Position numbers and translations under genes: made by a program
Shown: positions 9,028 to 17,471 of the stretch, one piece after another
Numbering within the stretch: the first letter of the stretch is position 1
How the letters are laid out: every line of letters begins with the position of its first letter
From: Neisseria mucosa
GTDB taxonomy: Bacteria; Pseudomonadota; Gammaproteobacteria; Burkholderiales; Neisseriaceae
Direction of reading: 5' to 3'
NCBI GenBank assembly: GCA_003028315.1
Contig: CP028150.1
Span: forward strand, 2,624,409-2,688,408
Length of the DNA: 64,000 nt
Notes under the pieces: model-generated
Databases searched by the model: none
Told to the model about the DNA's origin: nothing
Seen by the model: the letters and a program-made list of their open reading frames with translations, nothing else

Positions 9028-9056
9028 TTGACAGCCTGAAAATTATTTTTTAAATT
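9028..9056 (+). promoter_or_regulatory. Sigma-70 promoter of the prpB leader
   Basis: TTGACA at 9028-9033, a 17-base spacer, and TAAATT at 9051-9056. The predicted transcript starts near 9063, giving a leader of about 470 bases before prpB. Found by eye; not confirmed by transcript data. Confidence 0.6.
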
Positions 9057-9102
9057 TGTCCATACTTATAAAAACTACATAGTACTACAAAGGAACCCTA
9101 TC

Positions 9103-9198
9103 ATGAATCTGTACCAAACTTCTCCGTCTTGTTATAGATCGTCTTCTATCTCTGCCGCATCCGTCGTCGTCTGCTTTTGGGCAGTCGCGGCGGTCTGA
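9103..9198 (+). CDS. Small upstream ORF in the prpB leader
   Basis: A 31-codon reading frame beginning with ATG at 9103 after AAAGGA at 9089-9094, about 40 bases from the predicted transcript start. It encodes a peptide with a CYRSSSIS block, three consecutive Val-GTC codons followed by CFW, and ends at TGA 9196-9198. A stem-loop (9210-9246) begins 12 bases after the stop. That is the layout of a leader peptide whose translation controls downstream expression. No homologue can be named, and it may be a chance ORF. Confidence 0.45.
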   Translation: MNLYQTSPSCYRSSSISAASVVVCFWAVAAV

Positions 9199-9209
9199 CG
9201 GCTCTTCGC

Positions 9210-9246
9210 CCGAACCGGGGTTTCCGCATTTCTGCGGACGGTTTGG
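9210..9246 (+). promoter_or_regulatory. Stem-loop in the prpB leader
   Basis: CCGAACC (9210-9216) pairs with GGTTTGG (9240-9246), and inside it TCCGC pairs with GCGGA. It starts 12 bases after the upstream ORF stop and is followed by T-rich but not uninterrupted T sequence. It may be an attenuator or a ribosome-pause-sensitive structure. Confidence 0.4.
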
Positions 9247-9377
9247 GTTTTGAAAATTCTGTCTTTCCAACTGTATTTCCTTTCCGAATTTAAAAATTAT
9301 TAAAAATTCCATATACCTCTGCCTTAGCCGAATTGTTTGTATTAAATTTGTTAACTGATTGTTTTTATTGATTTTGA

Positions 9378-9426
9378 TTTTTCAGACGACCTGGTAGGTT
9401 TGGGTTTTGAAAGGTCGTCTGAAAAC
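9378..9426. terminator. Uptake-sequence hairpin in the prpB leader
   Basis: TTTTTCAGACGACCT and AGGTCGTCTGAAAA form an inverted pair about 105 bases before prpB. No T-run follows on the + side, so it may not terminate transcription of the operon. Confidence 0.6.
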
Positions 9427-9532
9427 GGTTTTGAAACCATTGTTTCTTTTTGAACGGTTCGTTTCAGGTTTTGCGGAAACCGGGCCGCTGAGTCGATACT
9501 GAAAAAAATCTAATCTACAAAGGAGAAATATC

Positions 9533-10408
9533 ATGAGCCAACTTTCTGCCGGCACCCGTTTCCGCCAAGCTGTGAAGGAGTCGAATCCCCTTGCCGTGGT
9601 CGGCTGCGTGAACGCTTATTTTGCGCGGCTGGCGACGCAGAGCGGGTTTAAGGCGGTGTATCTGTCGGGCGGCGGCGTGGCGGCCTGTTCGTGCGGGATT
9701 CCGGATTTGGGCATCACCACGATGGAAGATGTGCTGATTGATGCGCGGCGGATTACGGACAATGTGGATACGCCTTTGCTGGTGGACATCGATGTCGGCT
9801 GGGGCGGGGCGTTCAATATCGCGCGCACGATTCGCAACTTCGAGCGTGCGGGTGTGGCAGCGGTGCATATCGAAGACCAGGTGGCGCAGAAGCGTTGCGG
9901 GCATCGTCCGAACAAGGCCATTGTTTCTAAAGATGAAATGGTAGACCGCATTAAAGCCGCCGTCGATGCGCGCGTGGATGAGAATTTTGTGATTATGGCG
10001 CGGACGGACGCGCTGGCGGTGGAAGGTTTGGATGCCGCCATCGAGCGGGCGCAGGCTTGCGTGGAAGCGGGCGCGGACATGATTTTCCCCGAAGCGATGA
10101 CGGATTTGGCGATGTACCGGCAATTTGCGGACGCGGTGAAAGTGCCCGTGTTGGCGAACATTACCGAATTCGGCGCGACGCCGCTTTATACGCAGCGCGA
10201 GCTGGCGGACAACGGCGTGTCGCTGGTGCTGTATCCGCTCTCGTCGTTCCGCGCCGCGAGCAAGGCCGCGCTGAATGTTTATGAGGCGATTATGCGCGAC
10301 GGCACGCAGGCGGCGGTGGTCGATACCATGCAGACCCGCGCCGAGCTTTACGAGCATTTGAATTATCACGACTTCGAGCAGAAGCTGGATAAATTGTTTC
10401 AGAAGTAA
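9533..10408 (+). CDS. prpB: 2-methylisocitrate lyase
   Basis: Cleaves 2-methylisocitrate to pyruvate and succinate, the last step of the methylcitrate cycle for propionate. The 291-residue product matches the family length and has the catalytic KRCGH loop at residues 120-124 (Cys122), the substrate loop SGGGVAA near residue 45, and the Mg-binding DIDVGWGG strand near residue 85. ATG 9533 has a strong AAAGGAGAAA ribosome site. It is first in a rightward cluster with prpC, acnD, prpF and ackA. An uptake-sequence hairpin separates it from prpC, so partial termination between them is possible. Confidence 0.95.
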   Translation: MSQLSAGTRFRQAVKESNPLAVVGCVNAYFARLATQSGFKAVYLSGGGVAACSCGIPDLGITTMEDVLIDARRITDNVDTPLLVDIDVGWGGAFNIARTIRNFERAGVAAVHIEDQVAQKRCGHRPNKAIVSKDEMVDRIKAAVDARVDENFVIMARTDALAVEGLDAAIERAQACVEAGADMIFPEAMTDLAMYRQFADAVKVPVLANITEFGATPLYTQRELADNGVSLVLYPLSSFRAASKAALNVYEAIMRDGTQAAVVDTMQTRAELYEHLNYHDFEQKLDKLFQK

Positions 10409-10412
10409 AAAA

Positions 10413-10456
10413 CCGTTTTCAGACGACCCTCAACCTTGAATAGGTCGTCTGAAAAC
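10413..10456. terminator. Uptake-sequence hairpin between prpB and prpC
   Basis: GTTTTCAGACGACC and GGTCGTCTGAAAAC form the arms, with a 14-base loop. There is no T-run on the + side, so readthrough is likely. Confidence 0.65.
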
Positions 10457-10488
10457 CCAAAACCCATAAAACACAAAGGAGAAATACC

Positions 10489-11643
10489 ATGACTGCAACC
10501 ACCGAAACCCCGACCTTCAAACCGAAAAAATCCGTTGCCCTCTCCGGCGTGGCGGCGGGCAATACCGCGCTGTGTACCGTCGGCCGCACCGGCAACGATT
10601 TGAGCTACCGCGGTTACGACATCCTCGATTTGGCGCAGAAATGCGAGTTTGAAGAAGTCGCCTACCTGCTGATTCACGGCCACCTGCCCAACAAATTCGA
10701 ACTCGCCGCCTACAAAGCCAAGCTCAAATCCATGCGCGGCCTGCCTATCCGCGTGATTAAGGTTTTGGAAAGCCTGCCTGCGCACACGCATCCGATGGAC
10801 GTCATGCGTACCGGCGTGTCCATGCTCGGCTGCGTTCATCCCGAACGCGAAAGCCACCCCGAAAGCGAAGCGCGCGATATTGCGGACAAACTCATTGCCA
10901 GCCTCGGCAGCATCCTGCTCTACTGGTATCAATATTCGCACAACGGCAAACGCATCGACGTCGAAAGCAAGGAAGACACCATCGGCGGCCACTTCCTGCA
11001 CCTTTTGCACGGCAAACGCCCGACCGAATCGCAGGTTAAGGCCATGCACGTTTCACTGATTCTGTATGCGGAACACGAGTTCAACGCCTCCACCTTCACC
11101 GCCCGCGTGATTGCCGGTACGGGTTCGGACATGTATTCCTGCATCACCGGCGCCATCGGCGCGCTCAAAGGTCCGAAACACGGCGGCGCGAACGAAGTTG
11201 CCTACGACATCCAAAAACGCTACCGCAACGCCGACGAAGCCGAAGCCGACATCCGCGAACGCATCGCCCGCAAAGAAATCGTTATCGGGTTCGGCCATCC
11301 GGTTTACACCATTTCCGACCCGCGCAACGTCGTGATTAAAGAAGTGGCGCGCGGTTTGAGCCGCGAAGCGGGCGACATGCGCCTCTTCGACATCGCCGAA
11401 CGCTTGGAGAGCGTGATGTGGGAAGAGAAAAAGATGTTCCCCAACTTAGACTGGTTCTCCGCTGTGTCCTACCAAAAACTCGGCGTACCGACCGCCATGT
11501 TCACGCCGCTTTTCGTGATTTCGCGCTCCACCGGCTGGGCGGCACACGTCCTCGAACAGCGCAAAGACGGCAAAATCATCCGTCCGAGCGCGAACTACAC
11601 CGGCCCTGAAGATTTGGCGTTTGTGGAGATTGAGGAACGCTGA
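10489..11643 (+). CDS. prpC: 2-methylcitrate synthase
   Basis: Condenses propionyl-CoA with oxaloacetate to 2-methylcitrate. The 384-residue product is of the short type II citrate-synthase class. It has the catalytic His segment GALKGPKHGGANE near residue 225, GFGHPVYTISDPR near 268, and the C-terminal RPSANYTGP. ATG 10489 follows AAAGGAGAAA. The position between prpB and acnD separates it from the housekeeping citrate synthase. A transcript shared with acnD would have to cross a 406-base gap containing several hairpins. Confidence 0.95.
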   Translation: MTATTETPTFKPKKSVALSGVAAGNTALCTVGRTGNDLSYRGYDILDLAQKCEFEEVAYLLIHGHLPNKFELAAYKAKLKSMRGLPIRVIKVLESLPAHTHPMDVMRTGVSMLGCVHPERESHPESEARDIADKLIASLGSILLYWYQYSHNGKRIDVESKEDTIGGHFLHLLHGKRPTESQVKAMHVSLILYAEHEFNASTFTARVIAGTGSDMYSCITGAIGALKGPKHGGANEVAYDIQKRYRNADEAEADIRERIARKEIVIGFGHPVYTISDPRNVVIKEVARGLSREAGDMRLFDIAERLESVMWEEKKMFPNLDWFSAVSYQKLGVPTAMFTPLFVISRSTGWAAHVLEQRKDGKIIRPSANYTGPEDLAFVEIEER

Positions 11644-11806
11644 GACGGACCACAGCCGTAGGAAATACCAATCGGATTTCAGACGACGTGTAGCGTGGGT
11701 TTTACCCGCGGAAAACTGAGATTCGCCTACGGTTCCGCTTTTCAGACGGCCTGTTGAAATATGCGAGAGAGAGAAGGTCGTCTGAAAAACCAGCCGCAAC
11801 GTCTGC

Positions 11807-11856
11807 CGTCATTCCCGCCCCCGCCTAAGCGAGGACAGGCCGCGGCGGGAATGACG
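11807..11856. repeat. dRS3-like inverted repeat
   Basis: CGTCATTCCCGCC and GGCGGGAATGACG form a perfect 13-base stem around a GC-rich loop. The ends match the Neisseria dRS3 type (ATTCCC...GGGAAT), with a longer interior than the standard 20-base unit. Confidence 0.7.
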
Positions 11857-11971
11857 GAGGCAGCGCGGCAACTTTTTTCACGGTTTCGCCAAAATGCAGG
11901 AAAAGCCCGCGAGCCGAACGGATTTCAGACAACGTGCAATCGTTGTTATCCATTAAAAACTGAATATTAAA

Positions 11972-12010
11972 GTTTCAGACGACCCCTTCCAACAAACGTC
12001 GTCTGAAACC
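11972..12010. terminator. Uptake-sequence hairpin before acnD
   Basis: GTTTCAGACGAC and GTCGTCTGAAAC invert around a 14-base loop. It lies 40 bases upstream of the acnD start. Confidence 0.6.
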
Positions 12011-12049
12011 TCAAACCACAAGAAAAATAGATCCACAGGAGAACTGAAC

Positions 12050-14659
12050 ATGGCTGCCAACCAACGTTACCGCAAACCGCTGCCCGGTACGGATTTGGAA
12101 TACTACGACGCGCGTGCGGCGTGTGAGGACATTCAAGCCGGCTCTTACGACAAGCTGCCTTACACGAGCCGCATTTTGGCGGAGAACTTGGTCAACCGCG
12201 CGGACAAAGTTGATTTGCCGACGCTGCAAAGCTGGCTGGGCCAGTTGATAGAAGGCAAGCAGGAAATCGACTTTCCGTGGTATCCCGCGCGGGTGGTGTG
12301 CCACGATATTTTGGGGCAGACCGCGCTGGTGGATTTGGCGGGCTTGCGCGATGCGATTGCAGAGAAGGGCGGCGATCCTGCCAAAGTGAATCCGGTGGTG
12401 CAGACGCAGCTTATCGTCGACCACTCGCTGGCAGTGGAATGCGGCGGCTACGACCCCGATGCGTTCCGCAAAAACCGCGAAATCGAAGACCGCCGCAATG
12501 AAGACCGTTTCCACTTTATCAACTGGACGAAAACCGCTTTTGAAAATGTGGACGTGATTCCGGCGGGCAACGGCATCATGCACCAAATCAACTTGGAAAA
12601 AATGTCTCCGGTTGTCCAAGTCAAAAACGGCGTGGCATTCCCTGATACTTGTGTGGGTACTGACTCTCATACGCCGCACGTCGATTCATTGGGCGTGATT
12701 TCCGTAGGCGTGGGCGGTTTGGAAGCCGAAACCGTGATGTTGGGTCGTGCCTCCATGATGCGTCTGCCTGATATTGTCGGCGTGGAGCTGACGGGCAAAC
12801 GCCAGCCGGGCATTACGGCGACGGATATTGTGTTGGCGCTGACCGAGTTTCTGCGCAAAGAACGCGTGGTCGGGGCGTTTGTCGAATTTTTCGGCGAGGG
12901 CGCGAGAAGCCTGTCCATCGGCGACCGCGCGACCATTTCCAACATGACGCCGGAGTTCGGCGCGACTGCCGCCATGTTCGCCATCGATGCGCAAACCATT
13001 GATTATTTGAAACTGACCGGCCGCGACGACGCGCAGGTGAAATTGGTGGAAACCTACGCCAAAACCGCCGGACTGTGGACGGACGACCTGAAAACCGCCG
13101 TTTATCCGCGCGTGTTGAAGTTTGATTTGAGCAGCGTAACGCGCAACATGGCAGGCCCGAGCAACCCGCACGCGCGTTTTGCCACCGTCGATTTGGCAGC
13201 GAAAGGGCTGGCGAAGCCCTACGAAGAGCCTTCAGACGGCCTCATGCCCGACGGCGCGGTCATCATCGCCGCGATTACCAGTTGCACCAACACTTCCAAC
13301 CCGCGCAACGTCGTTGCCGCTGCGCTTTTGGCGCGCAACGCCAACCGCTTCGGGCTGAAACGCAAACCGTGGGTCAAAACTTCGTTCGCCCCCGGCTCGA
13401 AAGTGGCGGAAATCTATTTGAAAGAAGCAGGTCTGTTGCCCGAAATGGAAAAACTCGGCTTCGGCATCGTCGCCTTCGCCTGCACCACCTGCAACGGCAT
13501 GAGCGGCGCGCTCGACCCGAAAATCCAACAGGAAATCATAGACCGCGATTTGTATGCCACCGCCGTACTGTCGGGCAACCGCAACTTCGACGGTCGCATC
13601 CACCCGTATGCGAAACAGGCTTTCCTCGCTTCGCCCCCGCTGGTGGTGGCCTACGCCGTCGCAGGCAGCATCCGTTTCGATATTGAAAACGACGTGCTCG
13701 GCGTTTCAGACGACGGCAGGGAAATCCGCCTGAAAGACATCTGGCCGACCGACGAAGAAATCGATGCCGTTGTTGCCGAATATGTGAAACCGCAGCAATT
13801 CCGCGACGTGTATGTACCGATGTTCGACACCGGCAAAGCACAAAAAGCTCCGAGTCCGCTGTACGACTGGCGCCCGATGTCCACCTACATCCGCCGTCCG
13901 CCCTATTGGGAAGGCGCGCTGGCGGGCGAACGCAGCCTGACGGGAATGCGCCCCTTGGCGATTCTGCCCGACAACATCACCACCGACCACATTTCGCCTT
14001 CCAACGCGATTCTGGCGGCGAGTGCGGCGGGCGAATATCTGGCGAAAATGGGTTTGCCCGAAGAAGACTTCAATTCCTACGCCACCCACCGCGGCGACCA
14101 CCTCACCGCCCAACGCGCCACTTTCGCCAATCCCAAATTGTTTAACGAAATGGTGAAAAACGAAGACGGCAGCGTACGCCAAGGCTCGCTCGCCCGCGTC
14201 GAACCCGAGGGCGAAACCATGCGCATGTGGGAAGCCATCGAAACCTATATGAACCGCAAACAGCCGCTCATCATCATCGCCGGCGCGGACTACGGCCAAG
14301 GTTCCAGCCGTGACTGGGCGGCGAAGGGCGTGCGGCTGGCGGGCGTGGAAGCCATCGCCGCCGAAGGCTTCGAGCGCATCCACCGCACCAACCTTATCGG
14401 CATGGGCGTATTGCCGCTGCAATTCAAACCCGGCACCAACCGCCACACCCTGCAACTGGACGGCACGGAAACCTACGACGTGGTCGGCGAACGCAAACCG
14501 CGCGGCGACCTGACCCTCGTCATCCACCGCAAAAACGGCGAAACCGTCGAAGTCCCCGTGACCTGCCGCCTCGATACCGCAGAGGAAGTGCTGGTGTACG
14601 AAGCCGGCGGCGTGCTGCAACGGTTTGCACAGGACTTTTTGGAAGGAAACGCGGCGTAG
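12050..14659 (+). CDS. acnD: 2-methylcitrate dehydratase, Fe-S dependent (AcnD)
   Basis: Aconitase-family enzyme that dehydrates 2-methylcitrate to a 2-methylaconitate isomer; it works with PrpF and replaces PrpD. The 869-residue product has the [4Fe-4S] ligands Cys412 (ITSCTNTSNP) and Cys478/Cys481 (CTTCNG), and the swivel-domain GQGSSRDWAAKG near residue 750. The AcnD subfamily call rests on length and on the adjacent prpF. ATG 12050 follows CAGGAGAA. An AGGCCGTCTGAA-type uptake sequence lies inside the gene near 13230. prpF follows 41 bases downstream. Confidence 0.93.
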   Translation: MAANQRYRKPLPGTDLEYYDARAACEDIQAGSYDKLPYTSRILAENLVNRADKVDLPTLQSWLGQLIEGKQEIDFPWYPARVVCHDILGQTALVDLAGLRDAIAEKGGDPAKVNPVVQTQLIVDHSLAVECGGYDPDAFRKNREIEDRRNEDRFHFINWTKTAFENVDVIPAGNGIMHQINLEKMSPVVQVKNGVAFPDTCVGTDSHTPHVDSLGVISVGVGGLEAETVMLGRASMMRLPDIVGVELTGKRQPGITATDIVLALTEFLRKERVVGAFVEFFGEGARSLSIGDRATISNMTPEFGATAAMFAIDAQTIDYLKLTGRDDAQVKLVETYAKTAGLWTDDLKTAVYPRVLKFDLSSVTRNMAGPSNPHARFATVDLAAKGLAKPYEEPSDGLMPDGAVIIAAITSCTNTSNPRNVVAAALLARNANRFGLKRKPWVKTSFAPGSKVAEIYLKEAGLLPEMEKLGFGIVAFACTTCNGMSGALDPKIQQEIIDRDLYATAVLSGNRNFDGRIHPYAKQAFLASPPLVVAYAVAGSIRFDIENDVLGVSDDGREIRLKDIWPTDEEIDAVVAEYVKPQQFRDVYVPMFDTGKAQKAPSPLYDWRPMSTYIRRPPYWEGALAGERSLTGMRPLAILPDNITTDHISPSNAILAASAAGEYLAKMGLPEEDFNSYATHRGDHLTAQRATFANPKLFNEMVKNEDGSVRQGSLARVEPEGETMRMWEAIETYMNRKQPLIIIAGADYGQGSSRDWAAKGVRLAGVEAIAAEGFERIHRTNLIGMGVLPLQFKPGTNRHTLQLDGTETYDVVGERKPRGDLTLVIHRKNGETVEVPVTCRLDTAEEVLVYEAGGVLQRFAQDFLEGNAA

Positions 14660-14700
14660 AGGTCGTCTGAAAACCCGAATCAGAAACAAGGAGAAACAGA

Positions 14701-15870
14701 ATGCCGCAAATCAAAATCCCCGCCGTTTACTACCGCGGCGGTACATCAAAAGGCGTGTTTTTCAAACGATCCGACCTGCCCGAGGCGGCGCGGGAAGCGG
14801 GTAGCGCGCGCGACAAAATCCTGTTGCGCGTACTCGGCAGCCCCGACCCCTACGGCAAGCAGATAGACGGTTTGGGCAACGCCAGCTCGTCCACCAGCAA
14901 GGCGGTGATTTTGGACAAGTCCGAACGTGCCGACCACGACGTCGATTACCTTTTCGGGCAAGTTTCCATCGACAAGCCTTTCGTCGATTGGAGCGGTAAT
15001 TGTGGCAACCTCACCGCCGCCGTGGGCGCGTTCGCCATCGAGCAGGGCTTGGTCGATAAAGGCAAAATCCCTTCAGACGGCATCTGCACGGTGAAAATCT
15101 GGCAGAAAAACATCGGCAAAACCATCATCGCCCACGTTCCTATGCAAAACGGCGAAGTGTTGGAAACGGGGGATTTCGAGTTGGACGGCGTTACCTTTCC
15201 CGCCGCCGAAGTGCAAATCGAATTCCTCGATCCCGCCGACGGCGAAGGCAGTATGTTTCCGACCGGCAATCTGGTGGACGAGCTGGACGTTCCGGACATA
15301 GGTCGTCTGAAAGCCACGCTCATCAATGCCGGCATTCCAACCGTTTTCCTGAACGCCGCCGACTTGGGTTACACAGGCAAAGAGTTGCAGGACGACATCA
15401 ACAACGATGCCGCTGCGCTGGAAAAATTCGAGAAAATCCGCGCTTACGGTGCGCTGAAAATGGGCTTGATTAACGACGTGTCCGAGGCCGCCGCCCGCGC
15501 GCACACGCCGAAAGTCGCCTTCGTCGCCCCCGCCGCCGATTACACCGCCTCCAGCGGCAAAACCGTGAACGCTGCCGACATCGATCTGCTGGTACGCGCC
15601 CTGAGCATGGGCAAACTGCACCATGCCATGATGGGCACCGCCTCGGTCGCCATCGCCGCTGCTGCTTCCGTCCCCGGCACGCTGGTCAACCTCGCCGCAG
15701 GCGGCGGAACGCGCAACGAAGTGCGCTTCGGCCATCCTTCCGGCACATTGCGCGTCGGCGCGGCGGCAGAGTGTTCGGACGGCATCTGGGTGGTGAAAAA
15801 AGCCGTTATGAGCCGCAGTGCGCGCGTGATTATGGAAGGGCGGGTGCGCGTTCCCGATGATTGTTTTTGA
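14701..15870 (+). CDS. prpF: 2-methylaconitate isomerase, AcnD accessory protein
   Basis: Isomerises the 2-methylaconitate made by AcnD to the form used for hydration to 2-methylisocitrate. The 389-residue product has the family's N-terminal YYRGGTSKGVFF, the repeated diaminopimelate-epimerase-like fold, and the conserved DWSGNCGNLTAAVGAFA segment near residue 95. ATG 14701 follows AAGGAGAAA. A single uptake sequence overlaps the acnD-prpF spacer, and a meningococcal-type ATGCCGTCTGAA (complement) lies inside the gene at 15072-15083. Cotranscription with acnD is likely. Confidence 0.95.
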   Translation: MPQIKIPAVYYRGGTSKGVFFKRSDLPEAAREAGSARDKILLRVLGSPDPYGKQIDGLGNASSSTSKAVILDKSERADHDVDYLFGQVSIDKPFVDWSGNCGNLTAAVGAFAIEQGLVDKGKIPSDGICTVKIWQKNIGKTIIAHVPMQNGEVLETGDFELDGVTFPAAEVQIEFLDPADGEGSMFPTGNLVDELDVPDIGRLKATLINAGIPTVFLNAADLGYTGKELQDDINNDAAALEKFEKIRAYGALKMGLINDVSEAAARAHTPKVAFVAPAADYTASSGKTVNAADIDLLVRALSMGKLHHAMMGTASVAIAAAASVPGTLVNLAAGGGTRNEVRFGHPSGTLRVGAAAECSDGIWVVKKAVMSRSARVIMEGRVRVPDDCF

Positions 15871-15957
15871 AATCATGTAGGACGGACATCACTGTCCACT
15901 GTTTCAGACGACATTTGATAAAGGATTGCAATAAAGTCGAATAGTCTAACCGCCGTC

Positions 15958-16055
15958 ATTCCCGCGCAGGCGGGAATCCACAGTCGATATTCTGTTTCCT
16001 GATTTTTATCAGAGCTTGCTTGTGAGCAAATATGGATTCCCGCCTGCGCGGGAAT
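15958..16055. repeat. NIME-type mosaic element flanked by dRS3 repeats
   Basis: Two 20-base dRS3 palindromes (ATTCCC-N8-GGGAAT at 15958-15977 and 16036-16055) bracket about 58 bases of AT-rich repeat DNA. This is the arrangement of Neisseria intergenic mosaic elements. It lies between prpF and ackA. Confidence 0.85.
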
Positions 16056-16086
16056 GACGATAGAAAATGCGGCATAAGCTTGCCCA

Positions 16087-16140
16087 AAAGGTCGTCTGAA
16101 ACACACCCCGCCCAACGCCCATCCTTTTTCAGACGACCCC
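16087..16140. terminator. Uptake-sequence hairpin between prpF and ackA
   Basis: GGTCGTCTGAAA at 16090 and TTTTTCAGACGACC at 16126 pair across a loop of about 24 bases. It may reduce readthrough from prpF into ackA. Confidence 0.6.
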
Positions 16141-16177
16141 ACCAAAAAAACAACCACAAACTACAAGGAGAAATATC

Positions 16178-17389
16178 ATGTCCGACCAACTCATCCTCGT
16201 CCTGAACTGCGGCAGTTCCTCGCTCAAAGGTGCCGTTATCGACCGCAAAAGCGGCAGCGTCGTCCTAAGCTGCCTCGGCGAACGTTTGGGTACGCCCGAA
16301 GCCGTCATCACCTTCAGCAAAGACGGCAACAAACGCCAAGTTCCCCTGACCGGCCGCAACTGCCACGCCGGCGCGGTGGGTATGCTGTTGAACGAACTGG
16401 AAAAACACGGCCTGCACGACCGCATCAAAGCCATCGGCCACCGTATCGCCCACGGCGGCGAAAAATATCACGAGTCCGTCCTCATCGACCAAGACGTCCT
16501 CGACGAACTGAAAGCCTGCATCCCGCTCGCCCCGCTGCACAACCCCGCCAACATCAGCGGCATCCTCGCCGCGCAGGAACACTTCCCCGGCCTGCCCAAC
16601 GTCGGCGTGATGGACACCTCGTTCCACCAAACCATGCCCGAACGCGCCTATACCTACGCCGTACCGCGCGAATTGCGCAAAAAACACGCCTTCCGCCGCT
16701 ACGGCTTCCACGGCACCAGCATGCGCTACGTCGCCCCCGAAGCCGCGCGGATTTTGGGCAAACCGCTGGAAGATTTGCGCATGATCGTCGCCCACCTCGG
16801 CAACGGCGCGTCCATCACCGCCATCCGAAACGGCAAATCCGTCGATACCAGCATGGGCTTCACCCCCATTGAAGGCCTCGTCATGGGTACCCGCTGCGGC
16901 GACATCGACCCCGGCGTGTACAGCTACCTGACCGCCCACGCCGGCATGAACATCGAGCAAGTCGATGAAATGCTGAACAAAAAATCAGGATTGCTCGGCA
17001 TCTCCGAACTCTCCAACGACTGCCGCACCCTCGAAATCGCCGCCGACGAAGGCCACGAAGGCGCACGTCTCGCCCTCGAAGTCATGACCTACCGCCTCGC
17101 CAAATACATCGCCTCGATGTCGGTTGCCTGCGGCGGCATAGACGCCCTCGTCTTCACCGGCGGCATCGGCGAAAACTCCCGCAACATCCGCGCCAAAACC
17201 GTCGCCTACCTCGACTATTTGGGTTTGCACATCGACACCAAAGCCAATATGGAAAAACGCTACGGCAACTCAGGTATCATCAGCCCGACAGGTTCCAATC
17301 CCGCCGTTTTGGTCGTACCGACTAACGAAGAACTGATGATCGCACTCGACACCGCCGAACTGGCAGGCTTCTTACAAGAAGCAGGCTAG
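16178..17389 (+). CDS. ackA: Acetate (propionate) kinase
   Basis: Interconverts acetyl phosphate and ADP with acetate and ATP; the enzyme class also accepts propionyl phosphate. The 403-residue product has the N-terminal NCGSSSLKG phosphate-binding strand, YGFHGTSMRYV near residue 180, VAHLGNGASI near residue 206 and FTGGIGEN near residue 327. These are all diagnostic of the family. ATG 16178 follows AAGGAGAAA. No phosphotransacetylase gene is adjacent. Placement after prpF suggests a link to propionate metabolism, but it may be the general acetate kinase. Confidence 0.93.
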   Translation: MSDQLILVLNCGSSSLKGAVIDRKSGSVVLSCLGERLGTPEAVITFSKDGNKRQVPLTGRNCHAGAVGMLLNELEKHGLHDRIKAIGHRIAHGGEKYHESVLIDQDVLDELKACIPLAPLHNPANISGILAAQEHFPGLPNVGVMDTSFHQTMPERAYTYAVPRELRKKHAFRRYGFHGTSMRYVAPEAARILGKPLEDLRMIVAHLGNGASITAIRNGKSVDTSMGFTPIEGLVMGTRCGDIDPGVYSYLTAHAGMNIEQVDEMLNKKSGLLGISELSNDCRTLEIAADEGHEGARLALEVMTYRLAKYIASMSVACGGIDALVFTGGIGENSRNIRAKTVAYLDYLGLHIDTKANMEKRYGNSGIISPTGSNPAVLVVPTNEELMIALDTAELAGFLQEAG

Positions 17390-17429
17390 GGGCTGAGGCA
17401 GCACGTTTTTGAAATAACAATGAAATAGA

Positions 17430-17471
17430 AAAGAGGTCGTCTGAAAGATAGGTTTCAGACGACCTCTTTGT
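17430..17471 (+). terminator. Uptake-sequence terminator after ackA
   Basis: AAAGAGGTCGTCTGAAA and TTTCAGACGACCTCTTT pair around a six-base loop. Confidence 0.88.

Larger units (their letters stand above)
11644..12049. other. Intergenic region between prpC and acnD with repeats
   Basis: No gene is supported; the 69-codon frame at 11761 is repeat DNA. The region holds single uptake sequences (about 11679 and 11775), an AGGCCGTCTGAA variant at 11741-11752, a dRS3-like palindrome at 11807-11856 and an uptake-sequence hairpin at 11972-12009. As I recall, an extra gene (NMB0432, sulfite-exporter-like) lies at this position in meningococci; it is absent here. Confidence 0.6.

Noticed and set aside
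9085..9312. Minus-strand 75-codon frame opposite the prpB leader ORF
   Set aside because: It lies antisense to the predicted leader, lacks a ribosome site and has no recognisable features.
11761..11970. 69-codon frame between prpC and acnD
   Set aside because: It runs through an uptake sequence and a dRS3-type palindrome; no coding character.
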